Source: Gammaproteobacteria bacterium (GTDB lineage: Bacteria > Pseudomonadota > Gammaproteobacteria > Burkholderiales > Gallionellaceae). From it: a stretch of DNA of 41,146 nt. This document shows positions 33,974-41,146 of this stretch, piece by piece. A program made the translations under genes and the position numbers. The notes beneath the pieces were generated by a model. It had not been told where the DNA came from, searched no databases, and was given only the letters and a program-made list of their open reading frames with translations. Where the stretch lies: assembly GCA_018819205.1 (NCBI GenBank), contig JAHJQE010000061.1, positions 1 to 41,146 of the forward strand. Reading direction: 5' to 3'. Position 1 is the first letter of the stretch. The number at the start of each line of letters is the position of its first letter.

Positions 33974-35476
33974 TCACTCGCAAGATGACACCACTTGCCT
34001 GAGAAATTCAAGCAAGTCCGTACCCTCCAGTTCTTCCAGTTCAGTTTTTTGAGCAAGATTGCGCGTGCGTTTTTTGATTTCAAAACCAAGCTGCTCACCT
34101 ACTGATTTCGCAGGATCAAGTGCTTCTAAACCAACTGGCACTTGCGCCCCAAAAACTTCACGAATGGCCTTAAGGGGAAAGTAATTTTCTAGCGCATACC
34201 GCTCTAGCCGACAGACGGGAACATCCAACTCATTACATTTTTCAACAAATCTTTTTCTAATTGTCCCACTCTTCGGATCCTGATCGACAAGAGCAAAGAG
34301 TTTGTATGCCTCGGTAAAAAGACTTAAGTCCACCTTGTCCATGATATCTCCACCCAAAGGCCAAAATCTAATCTGGTACTTTGGATACGCGCCCATCTTC
34401 ATTAGAAATGTTTCAATTGCTGGAACATCCGTTGGCCCTTCCACGAGGATTACAGCGTCCGAAATCAGATTATCTGTGACCTGATACCCTAAATCACTCA
34501 ACAAGGCAGCGCGTGTTGTTTGATCTTCTATTGAGATAGCTTTCTCGTACTTCGTCTGAAATACGCGATCAACATATGCACTATCGAGAAAAACATTTGA
34601 ATGGGTTGCAATTACATATTGCTTATTAGGTCTTTCCTCAAAATATGCCAATAGCTTCCTTTGCATTTCTGGATGCAAATGACTTTCTGGTTCTTCTATC
34701 AGCAACAATTCGAATTCGCTTGAGATTGCAAAAAACAACAAAATCATTAAATCCTGCAAGCCTTGTCCACATTGATTCGCGGAAGCAATCGTGCCATTTG
34801 GACTGACAAAGTGAAGATTTAATACATTGTTTGAGTTTGGGACAATTCGGTACGAAAACCCTTCCGAAACACTTTCAAAGGCAAGGAGCAATTCGTCCGC
34901 AAGCGTTCTTTCTGCCGTCCCCTCAAACTGTGCTTGGCAATAGAACAGATGATTAAGAAGACCCTGCCCATTGCTTACTGGCTTTACACCAAAGGCAACC
35001 CCCGCCGATTCTTCCATGCTCCTGCGAGGTGGAATTAGTATTGAATTTATCGGCTTTGGTGCAATGATTTTGTCTACTGCGGCCGTAAGCCGGCCATGAT
35101 TGAACTGATATCCTCGCAATACGTTGTGGGTGCCATATCGCTCGCCAACCATATTTACAAAATCATCTGTGCCAGCGAACCACGTATCTCGCTCATCAAC
35201 CACCCCTTGAATAAGCGTGTGGTAATGCTTTCCTTGCCCCGTGTAACGACCATTCTGAATAAAAACAGTATTCGCCATAATAGATTGGCAAATTGCCTCC
35301 ACATCCGAAGATGTCAACGACCTCCCTAAATACCTCAATGTCGGATCAAGAATCGAACGAAGCACAGTGGACTTACCACTATTGTTTCGACCGCACACAA
35401 CATTTATCTTTCCCAGCGCATGGATATCGCTTGCTTGGAGTGCTCCTGCATCAATGAAATGTATGGATTCAATCAT
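33974..35476 (-). CDS. OLD-like ATP-dependent nuclease (ABC-type ATPase plus TOPRIM)
   Basis: A 500-residue protein. The ATPase part has Walker A GRNNSGKST near residue 30, a signature-like CGQGLQDLMIL, Walker B LLLIEEPESHLHPE near 260 and the switch histidine in YVIATHSNVFLD. The TOPRIM part follows with the glutamate in VILVEGPTDVPAIE near 345 and the DxD in FALVDQDPKSG near 397. RLERYALENYFPL after it recalls DUF4435-type TOPRIM proteins such as AriB of PARIS. Standalone OLD proteins and related systems act against phage. The ATG at 35474-35476 has GGGGGAA before it. The gene is visibly A+T-rich (34561-34620 has only 20 G or C), so it was probably acquired by transfer. Confidence 0.83.
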   Translation of the reverse strand: MIESIHFIDAGALQASDIHALGKINVVCGRNNSGKSTVLRSILDPTLRYLGRSLTSSDVEAICQSIMANTVFIQNGRYTGQGKHYHTLIQGVVDERDTWFAGTDDFVNMVGERYGTHNVLRGYQFNHGRLTAAVDKIIAPKPINSILIPPRRSMEESAGVAFGVKPVSNGQGLLNHLFYCQAQFEGTAERTLADELLLAFESVSEGFSYRIVPNSNNVLNLHFVSPNGTIASANQCGQGLQDLMILLFFAISSEFELLLIEEPESHLHPEMQRKLLAYFEERPNKQYVIATHSNVFLDSAYVDRVFQTKYEKAISIEDQTTRAALLSDLGYQVTDNLISDAVILVEGPTDVPAIETFLMKMGAYPKYQIRFWPLGGDIMDKVDLSLFTEAYKLFALVDQDPKSGTIRKRFVEKCNELDVPVCRLERYALENYFPLKAIREVFGAQVPVGLEALDPAKSVGEQLGFEIKKRTRNLAQKTELEELEGTDLLEFLRQVVSSCE

Positions 35477-35636
35477 GTATTCCCCCAATCGCCAATATGA
35501 ACTGAATCCTATCCCGCCCCCCTCCTCGCTCCAAGCAAAAATTTGGCCTATATACTTTCCCCAGCTCCCTCCCTCGTCACAAACTCTTCACCCTCCCGTA
35601 ATCAAATATTCATGTCCCCGCGCCACGATGCGCGCC

Positions 35637-36851
35637 ATGAATACACCGAACGAAACTCTCCAAGTCGCGCCAGCGCTGAGTATCGCGCTGGTTACCGAAA
35701 CCTACGTGCCGGAAGTGAACGGCGTGGCGATCACCATCGGTCGTATGGTGCACGGGCTGCTCAAGCGCGGGCATCGCATCCACATGATCCGCCCGCGTCA
35801 GGGCAAGCAGGATGCGCCGGCGGCCGAGGGCAGCTATGCGGAGACGCTGGTGTCGGGCATGCCGATCCCCGGTTACCCGGAACTGAAATCCGGCCTGCCC
35901 GCGAAGAACCTGTTGCTGAAGTTGTGGCGCACGCAGCGGCCGGATGTGGTGCACATCGCGACCGAGGGACCGCTGGGCTGGTCGGCGCTGTCGGCGGCGC
36001 GCAAGCTGGGTATTCCGGTTTGCACGGACTTCCATACCAACTTCCACAATTACACGCAGCACTACGGCATAGGCATGTTGAAGAAGCCCATCGCCGCTTA
36101 TCTGCGCCACTTCCACAACAAGGCTGCCTGCACGCTGGTACCCACTGCATCGCTGCAACAGCAACTGGAGCACGAGGGTTACCAGAACGTGCTGGTGGTG
36201 TCGCGCGGGGTGGATACGGAGTTGTTCCATCCGGCCAAGCGCGATGCGGAACTGCGCGCTTCGTGGAACGCGAGCGAGGACACACCGGTGGTGATGCTGG
36301 TGAGCCGCATCGCGCCGGAGAAGAACCTGCAGGTGGTGATCCAGGCGTTCGAGCAGATGCGCAAGATCAACCCGCTGCTGCGTCTGGTGATGGTGGGCGA
36401 CGGCCCGGCACGCGCCGAGCTGCAGAAACAACATCCGCAGGTGATCTTCGCGGGCATGCAGACCGGCGAGGCACTAGCGCGCCACTACGCTTCCGGCGAC
36501 ATCTTCCTCTACCCCAGCCTGACCGAGACCTACGGCAACGTGACGGTGGAGGCGATGGCCAGCGGGCTGGCGACACTGGCCTATAACTACGCCGCCGCGC
36601 AGCAGCACATCAAACACGATGTGAACGGCTTGCTGGCGACCTTTGCCGACAGCGATGCCTTCGTCGCCGAAGCACGCACACTGGCGAACGATCTGCCGCG
36701 CGTGCGCCGACTGGGCAAGACGGCACGCGACACCGTGGAATCGCTGACCTGGGAACACATCATGGGTCAGATGGAAGCTGTACTGCTGGATACCGTTCGT
36801 TCACAGGGAGTGGATCATGGCCAACCTGAGCTCTCCGCTGCAACAGATTAA
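35637..36851 (+). CDS. Group 1 glycosyltransferase (GT4, mannosyltransferase-like)
   Basis: A 404-residue GT-B glycosyltransferase. The N-terminal lobe begins IALVTETYVPEVNGVAITIG, a glycine-rich acceptor region common in MgtA/PimB-like enzymes. The C-terminal lobe has VMLVSRIAPEKNLQVVIQAF, LVMVGDGPARAEL and the donor-binding FLYPSLTETYGNVTVEAMASG with the E-x7-E pattern. The donor is probably GDP-mannose or UDP-sugar; it cannot be told from sequence alone. An ATG nine bases earlier is also possible; neither has a good ribosome site. The 3' end overlaps the PAP2 gene by 35 bases, so a shared lipid or envelope role is likely. Confidence 0.85.
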   Translation: MNTPNETLQVAPALSIALVTETYVPEVNGVAITIGRMVHGLLKRGHRIHMIRPRQGKQDAPAAEGSYAETLVSGMPIPGYPELKSGLPAKNLLLKLWRTQRPDVVHIATEGPLGWSALSAARKLGIPVCTDFHTNFHNYTQHYGIGMLKKPIAAYLRHFHNKAACTLVPTASLQQQLEHEGYQNVLVVSRGVDTELFHPAKRDAELRASWNASEDTPVVMLVSRIAPEKNLQVVIQAFEQMRKINPLLRLVMVGDGPARAELQKQHPQVIFAGMQTGEALARHYASGDIFLYPSLTETYGNVTVEAMASGLATLAYNYAAAQQHIKHDVNGLLATFADSDAFVAEARTLANDLPRVRRLGKTARDTVESLTWEHIMGQMEAVLLDTVRSQGVDHGQPELSAATD

Positions 36852-37347
36852 GCAGTTCGACGTCTCGTTGTGCGTCTCGTGCAACCGACTGAGCCGCAGT
36901 TTCACTCTGCGCAACCTGTTCCGCTTCGCCAGCCGCTTGGGCGACGGCGTGTTCTGGTATGTGCTGATGATCTCATTCCTGCTGCAGGATGGTTATGACG
37001 CGCTACCCGCCGTGCTGCACATGCTGGGTGCGGGCCTGACCGGCGCGCTGCTGTACAAACTCATCAAGGGCAAGACCTTGCGCCCGCGCCCCTTCAACGT
37101 CTACCCCGCGATCAAGTGCGTGGGCAAGACGCTGGACCAGTTCAGCTTCCCCTCCGGTCACACTTTGCACTCGGTGGTATTCACCCTCGTGGCACTGGCT
37201 TACTACCCCGGCCTGTTCTGGCTGCTGGTGCCGTTCACCGGCATGGTCGCCCTGTCGCGCCCCATCCTCGGGCTGCACTATCCCAGCGATGTGCTGGCGG
37301 GTGCGGCGCTGGGGGCGCTGATCGCCTGGGTGTCGTTCCTGTTCTGA
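36817..37347 (+). CDS. PAP2-family membrane phosphatase
   Basis: A 176-residue integral membrane phosphatase. All three PAP2 motifs are complete: KGKTLRPRPF near residue 84, FPSGHTLHS near 111, and SRPILGLHYPSD near 147. Four or five membrane helices surround them (FWYVLMISFLLQ, LHMLGAGLTGALLY, VVFTLVALAYYP, LFWLLVPFTGMVAL). Such enzymes remove phosphate from phosphatidate, undecaprenyl pyrophosphate or lipid-linked sugars. GGAG lies six bases before the ATG. It overlaps the glycosyltransferase gene, so a lipid-linked glycan substrate is a reasonable guess. Confidence 0.88.
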   Translation: MANLSSPLQQIKQFDVSLCVSCNRLSRSFTLRNLFRFASRLGDGVFWYVLMISFLLQDGYDALPAVLHMLGAGLTGALLYKLIKGKTLRPRPFNVYPAIKCVGKTLDQFSFPSGHTLHSVVFTLVALAYYPGLFWLLVPFTGMVALSRPILGLHYPSDVLAGAALGALIAWVSFLF

Positions 37348-37352
37348 TCCTT

Positions 37353-38201
37353 TCAAGTTTCGCTGAACACGTCCTGCGGCAACGGCATGCGGTGGCGCAG
37401 TTCGCGCGGGCGCAGCAGTTCAATGCGCTGGCGGATGGCGGGATCGTCGGCATGCGGGTTGGCGTCCCACACCGGTTCTTCGCCGGTCAGGATGCGATCG
37501 ATATGCACGAGACGCGCGCCGGTCTCGCTCAGGTAGTAGTCGAAGCGGCGTGACATGCCGCCGTCGAACAGCTTGCCGCCGCGATGACACAGCTGCGACA
37601 GACGGCTGACGCGCAGCAACTGCTCGGCACCGGACAGCATGGCGATACCACGTGTGGCGATGGGCTGCGGGCAGCCGAAGTGTTGCGCGATATATTCGGC
37701 CAGTTCGCTACGGTGCGCATCCATCAGCTCGCCGGGTTCGGCAAATAGCTGCGTGCGGATATGCATATCCATCGCCCACTCGCAGGCGGCGTGCGTCAGC
37801 ACCGGTATGTTGCCCCACAGCTTTTCGTGGGCGGGCACGAAGTGGTTGTGCGCGATCACATCCACCAGCAGGTGGCTGACGAAGCCCAGCGACAGTGCGC
37901 GCTCTTCATCGCTTTGCGCATCGTCCAGCAACTTGCGCGCGCGTTGCCATTGGTGGGTGGTGGAGAACGGTTCGCCCCAGGTGCGGTCGCTCCACAGTGC
38001 GAGGTCGGGCAGGCAGGCGCCCGCCAGCACCAGGCGAGGATAGGCGAGCACGGCCTTGCGGAAACGCGCATCAGTGAGCGGCACGGCCCACAGCAGCAAC
38101 TGCGCGAAATAGACGTGGGTGTACAGCCCCCATGCATTGGCATCCGCGCTCCACAACAGCAGCGGGAGCCACCAACGCCAATGTCTCAATACCGGTTTCA
38201 T
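37353..38201 (-). CDS. Exported zinc-dependent phospholipase C-like protein
   Basis: A 282-residue protein with a signal peptide (HWRWWLPLLLWSADANA) cut so that the mature chain starts at tryptophan (WGLYTHVYFA). In zinc phospholipases C the N-terminal Trp and nearby His bind zinc. Other ligand-like residues are in LAGACLPDLALW, FVSHLLVDVIAHNHFVPAHE and HAACEWAMDMHI, matching the His/Asp/Glu order of the family. This supports a metal hydrolase in the periplasm or outside. The substrate is unknown. It converges with the PAP2 gene, with five bases between them, and runs opposite to glucokinase. Confidence 0.75.
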   Translation of the reverse strand: MKPVLRHWRWWLPLLLWSADANAWGLYTHVYFAQLLLWAVPLTDARFRKAVLAYPRLVLAGACLPDLALWSDRTWGEPFSTTHQWQRARKLLDDAQSDEERALSLGFVSHLLVDVIAHNHFVPAHEKLWGNIPVLTHAACEWAMDMHIRTQLFAEPGELMDAHRSELAEYIAQHFGCPQPIATRGIAMLSGAEQLLRVSRLSQLCHRGGKLFDGGMSRRFDYYLSETGARLVHIDRILTGEEPVWDANPHADDPAIRQRIELLRPRELRHRMPLPQDVFSET

Positions 38202-38271
38202 GGCGCGCAGTATGTGCAGGCCGCATGAAGCGCAGATGACAAGTGCGTGAGATTTTGATGAAGACTGCAGG

Positions 38272-38277
38272 TATCAT
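38272..38277 (+). promoter_or_regulatory. Candidate glk -10 element
   Basis: TATCAT at 38272-38277 lies 35 bases before the glk ATG; transcription would start near 38284. This makes the in-frame ATG at 38243 unusable. No clear -35. Confidence 0.35.
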
Positions 38278-38311
38278 CGGCGCGTACATTTCCTTTGGAC
38301 TAGGGGCTTAC

Positions 38312-39292
38312 ATGGCGGGCGTATTGGCGGGCGATATCGGCGGCACGAAGACACGACTGGCACGGGTCGAAGTCAAGGGCACGCAAGCGACGATCACCGG
38401 TGAACGCGAATTCGTCAGCGCCGACTACGCCAGTTTCGATGATCTGCTGGCCGAGTTCATGGCCGCTGCCGGCGCGATACAGTCCGCCGCTTTCGGCGTG
38501 GCCGGACCGGTACACAACGACACGGTACAGACCACCAACCTGCCCTGGCGCATCGAAGCCGATGCCTTGCGCAAACGTTTCGGTTTCGCCAACTGCCACC
38601 TGCTGAACGACCTGGAAGCGACCGCTTACGGGCTGCCCGCGTTACAAGCGGACGACCTGTACACCCTGCATGCGGGCAAGCCCGATGCGCACGGCAACCG
38701 CGCCATCATCGCCGCCGGCACCGGGCTGGGCGAAGCCGGCCTGTTCTGGGATAGCCACACGCACCGGCCCTATGCCACCGAAGGCGGGCACGCCAGCTTC
38801 GCGCCGCGCGATGCGCTGGAGTTCGATTTCGCCCAACACCTGCGCCAGCGCTTCGGCCATGTGAGCTGGGAGCGCGTGGTGTCCGGCATGGGTATCCCCG
38901 ATCTGTATGATTTTCTGCTGGCTCGCCAAGGGGCGAGCACGCCGGACTGGCTGGTGGATGCGATGCAGACACAGGGCAAGGCGGCGGCCATCTCCAATGC
39001 GGCGTTGTCGGAACGCGATGCCTTGTGTACTGAGACCATGCATCGGTTCATATCGCTGTATGGTGCGGAGGCGGGCAATCTGGCGCTGAAGACGATGAGC
39101 AGCGGCGGACTTTATATCGGTGGCGGCATCACCCCCAAGATCATGCCGTTGCTGGAAAGCGGCACCTTCCTCGATGCCTTCTTCGACAAGGGACGCATGC
39201 GCCCGCTGCTGGAAGCTATGCCGGTGCGCGTCATCCTCAACGACCGCGCCGCGCTGTACGGCCCTGCCCTGTTCGCCGCGCAGCGGCTATGA
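38312..39292 (+). CDS. glk: Glucokinase
   Basis: A 326-residue cytoplasmic kinase of the bacterial Glk family, phosphorylating glucose with ATP. Motifs: ATP-phosphate loop LAGDIGGTKTRLA at about residues 5-17, VAGPVHNDT, the catalytic aspartate in LLNDLEATAYGLP, AAGTGLGEAGLFW, and EGGHASFAPRD with the sugar-binding glutamate. The C-terminal GGLYIGGGITPKIMP is the second ATP-binding block. I begin at the ATG preceded by AGGGG at five bases. The upstream extension to 38243 is rejected because a -10 element lies inside it. Its stop overlaps the convergent hydrogenase-like gene by six bases. Confidence 0.95.
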   Translation: MAGVLAGDIGGTKTRLARVEVKGTQATITGEREFVSADYASFDDLLAEFMAAAGAIQSAAFGVAGPVHNDTVQTTNLPWRIEADALRKRFGFANCHLLNDLEATAYGLPALQADDLYTLHAGKPDAHGNRAIIAAGTGLGEAGLFWDSHTHRPYATEGGHASFAPRDALEFDFAQHLRQRFGHVSWERVVSGMGIPDLYDFLLARQGASTPDWLVDAMQTQGKAAAISNAALSERDALCTETMHRFISLYGAEAGNLALKTMSSGGLYIGGGITPKIMPLLESGTFLDAFFDKGRMRPLLEAMPVRVILNDRAALYGPALFAAQRL

Positions 39293-39811
39293 CTCGCCAC
39301 TACCGATGGCAGTGAGGATGCCTTGCAGAATGGCGGTCGGCGTGGGCGGGCAGCCACGCACCACCACATCGACCGGGATGACATCGGCGACCTTGCCACA
39401 GGTGGCGTAGTTGTCGCCGTCGGCACAGAAGATGCCCTCACCGCAACCGCAATCGCCGACGGCCACCACCAGTTTGGGCTCGGGCGTGGCATCGTAAGTG
39501 CGCTTGAGCGCTTCTTCCATGTGGCGCGACACCGGGCCGGTGACCAGCAGCAGGTCGGCATGGCGCGGGCTGGCGACGAATTTGATGCCGAGTCCTTCGA
39601 TGTTGTAATAGGCGTTGTTGACCGCGTGTATCTCCAGTTCGCATCCGTTGCAGGAGCCGGCATCCACCATGCGGATCGCCAGTGCGCCGCCCAGCAGCTC
39701 CCGTATCTGCCGCTGCAGATGCTGTTCCGTCTCGCGCATCGACTCGTCTGCCTGCGGATAGGCCTCGGTCTTGATGCCGGTCTTCACGATCTGTTTGAGT
39801 ATCTGGTACAT
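39287..39811 (-). CDS. Hydrogenase-4 / Complex I small-subunit-like protein (NuoB/HyfI family)
   Basis: A 174-residue iron-sulfur subunit. It keeps the cysteines expected for the proximal [4Fe-4S] cluster: CNGCE near residue 54, GDCGCGEG near 120, and RGCPPTP near 153. The order resembles HycG/HyfI and NuoB proteins, which pass electrons to the large subunit. The N-terminal 40 residues are charged and lack a signal, so it faces the cytoplasm. It follows the large-subunit gene by eight bases and is the last gene of the operon. The partner lacks nickel ligands in the visible part, so it may not be a hydrogenase. Confidence 0.87.
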   Translation of the reverse strand: MYQILKQIVKTGIKTEAYPQADESMRETEQHLQRQIRELLGGALAIRMVDAGSCNGCELEIHAVNNAYYNIEGLGIKFVASPRHADLLLVTGPVSRHMEEALKRTYDATPEPKLVVAVGDCGCGEGIFCADGDNYATCGKVADVIPVDVVVRGCPPTPTAILQGILTAIGSGES

Positions 39812-39819
39812 GTGCGCCT

Positions 39820-41146
39820 CTACAGGTCCTGCCCCGAATAGCTCAGGTTGAAGGATTTGTTGATGAGCGGAAAATCGGGAACGATGTTGTCCAGGATGGC
39901 GTGTTCCAGTGCCGGCCAGTTCTGCCAGGACGGATCGTGCGGATGGACGCGGGACAGTTGACCCTCTGCGCCGGTATGGATCGCCACCAGCACCTCGCCG
40001 CGCCAGCCTTCCACCAGACCGATGCCGAAGCCGTTGCCGGGCAATGTCGGCAAGGGGCGCGCAAGATCTTCACCGAGCAGGCGGTCCATGATCTCGCGCT
40101 GCAGGCGCAGCGATTCGAACAACTCGTCGAAACGCACGATGACGCGCGCCGCGACATCGCCGTTGCGGTGGGTCGCCATCCTCACATCCAGCTTGTCGTA
40201 GGGCGCGGCGGCGAACTGCACGCGCGCATCCCACGCCTGCGCGCTGGCGCGCCCGGCCATGCCGCACAGGCCAAGCTGCGCGGCCAGTTTGGGTTCTACA
40301 CGTCCGGTGGCGATGAAGCGATCCTGCACGCCAGAATGCTCGTCGTAGATGCTGCGCAGTAGGCGCACCTCGCGTTCCAGCATGGCACATTCCTGCTCGA
40401 TGACGCGCTTGCCTTCCGCATCGAGGTTCACGCTGACACCGCCCGGCACGATCTTGTCCATCAGATAGCGGTGTCCGAACAACGCCGCGTTGTTGCGCAA
40501 CACTTGTTCCTTGAGTATCCAGAACTGGGCGAAACCGAACGACAGCGCGACATCGTTGCCGAGATAGCCGAGATCGCCGAGGTGATTGGCCACCCGCTCG
40601 CGCTCCAGCAGCAGCGCGCGCAGCCACAGCGCGCGACCGGGCGGCGTCACGCCGGCGATGCTCTCCGCCGCCATCGCATAGGCCCAGGCGTAGGCCACAG
40701 TGCTGTCGCCGCTCACGCGCCCGGCCAGTTTTGCGCCCTGCTGCAGGCTCATGCGCTCAAAACGTTTCTCGATGCCCTTGTGCACATAGCCGAACCGTTC
40801 TTCCAGACGCAGTACGCGCTCGCCGATGATGGAGAAGCGGAAGTGCCCCGGCTCGATGATGCCCGCATGCACCGGCCCGACCGGTATTTCGTGCACGCCC
40901 TGCCCTTCGACACGCACGAAGGGATAGTTGTCCGCCTCGCGGGTGAGGCTGGCTGCCGCATCGAAGTCCTTGCGTAGCGGAAAGCTGCCGCTGTGCCAGG
41001 CACCGTGGCGCAGCCACTTGCGGTGGTCGTGCCCTCCCTGCGGATACAGGCCGAGCAAGTCATAAGTCGCACGCTGCATGCGTTCAGCCGCGAGGAAGAT
41101 GTGGCTGATATCGGGGTAGGCCGGATGCTCCGCCGGCAGGCGCACG
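39820..41146 (-). CDS. Hydrogenase-4 / Complex I large-subunit-like protein (HyfG/HycE family), partial
   Basis: The last 441 or so residues of a large subunit; the N-terminus runs off the right edge, and the GTG at the edge is only an internal codon. A tail of the NuoC-like domain comes first (NYPFVRVEGQGVHEIPVGPV), then the NuoD/HycE-like part (LEERFGYVHKGIEKRFERMS, LLERERVANHLGDLGYLGND). HycE-type enzymes hold Ni-Fe by CxxC pairs, but here GRVSGDSTVAYAWAYAMAAE stands where the first would be, and the C-terminus (INKSFNLSYSGQDL) has none. Only two isolated cysteines are seen. It fits the Ehr-type complexes, related to energy-converting hydrogenases but without the metal site. Confidence 0.85.
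   Translation of the reverse strand, partial: VRLPAEHPAYPDISHIFLAAERMQRATYDLLGLYPQGGHDHRKWLRHGAWHSGSFPLRKDFDAAASLTREADNYPFVRVEGQGVHEIPVGPVHAGIIEPGHFRFSIIGERVLRLEERFGYVHKGIEKRFERMSLQQGAKLAGRVSGDSTVAYAWAYAMAAESIAGVTPPGRALWLRALLLERERVANHLGDLGYLGNDVALSFGFAQFWILKEQVLRNNAALFGHRYLMDKIVPGGVSVNLDAEGKRVIEQECAMLEREVRLLRSIYDEHSGVQDRFIATGRVEPKLAAQLGLCGMAGRASAQAWDARVQFAAAPYDKLDVRMATHRNGDVAARVIVRFDELFESLRLQREIMDRLLGEDLARPLPTLPGNGFGIGLVEGWRGEVLVAIHTGAEGQLSRVHPHDPSWQNWPALEHAILDNIVPDFPLINKSFNLSYSGQDL

Noticed and set aside
38243-38311. Longer glucokinase start at 38243.
   Set aside because: Adds 23 hydrophobic residues not found in the family; a -10 element lies inside the extension and AGGGG precedes the ATG at 38312.

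Overview
The window reads as chromosomal DNA of a betaproteobacterium. The protein sequences and gene order (hemC-hemD-hemX-hemY, ppc, argH beside an AlgZ/AlgR pair, hemA-prfA-prmC) suggest the Nitrosomonadales/Gallionellaceae neighbourhood; this placement is inference, since there is no rRNA here. Most of the window is G+C-rich and densely coded. One clearly A+T-richer insert lies around 33.1-35.5 kb. No tRNA, rRNA, CRISPR array or complete insertion sequence was seen.

Region 1 (1-8.1 kb) is core metabolism. It holds the start of a Rossmann-fold protein, a ferredoxin-reductase fusion enzyme, a tightly packed leftward tetrapyrrole operon (hemC-hemD-hemX-hemY) and a divergent PEP carboxylase ending in an intrinsic terminator.

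Region 2 (8.1-13.7 kb) is a leftward five-gene cluster: an AlgZ-type histidine kinase, an AlgR/LytTR regulator, a ParA-like ATPase, and two paralogous membrane proteins that look like chemoreceptor sensor modules with no signalling domain. argH diverges from it. A candidate anti-Shine-Dalgarno small RNA sits between argH and prmC.

Region 3 (13.7-17.4 kb) is a leftward hemA-prfA-prmC operon preceded by a small secreted protein gene.

Region 4 (17.4-25.3 kb) is a sensory and surface block: a 1249-residue exported NHL/FN3/transglutaminase-like/TPR protein, a CHASE2 class III nucleotide cyclase, and a divergent EAL-CBS-GGDEF protein.

Region 5 (25.3-28.5 kb) makes or remodels membrane lipids (OlsA, OlsB, DgkA), with several small proteins and two terminators.

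Region 6 (28.6-35.5 kb) is accessory. It holds a minimal J-domain protein with three unrecognised proteins, a REP-like inverted pair, an MntA-type antitoxin whose HepT partner seems reduced to a stub, a UPF0149/SEC-C protein, a beta-barrel-like exported protein, and an A+T-rich insert carrying a HEPN-like protein and an OLD-like ATPase/TOPRIM nuclease. A perfect 23-bp direct repeat follows the stop codons of the last two genes. This insert is the best candidate for an uncharacterised defence module.

Region 7 (35.6-41.1 kb) holds a group 1 glycosyltransferase overlapping a PAP2 phosphatase, a zinc phospholipase C-like exported protein, glucokinase, and the end of a hydrogenase-4-like operon. 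Its large subunit lacks the paired Ni-Fe cysteines over the part that is visible.
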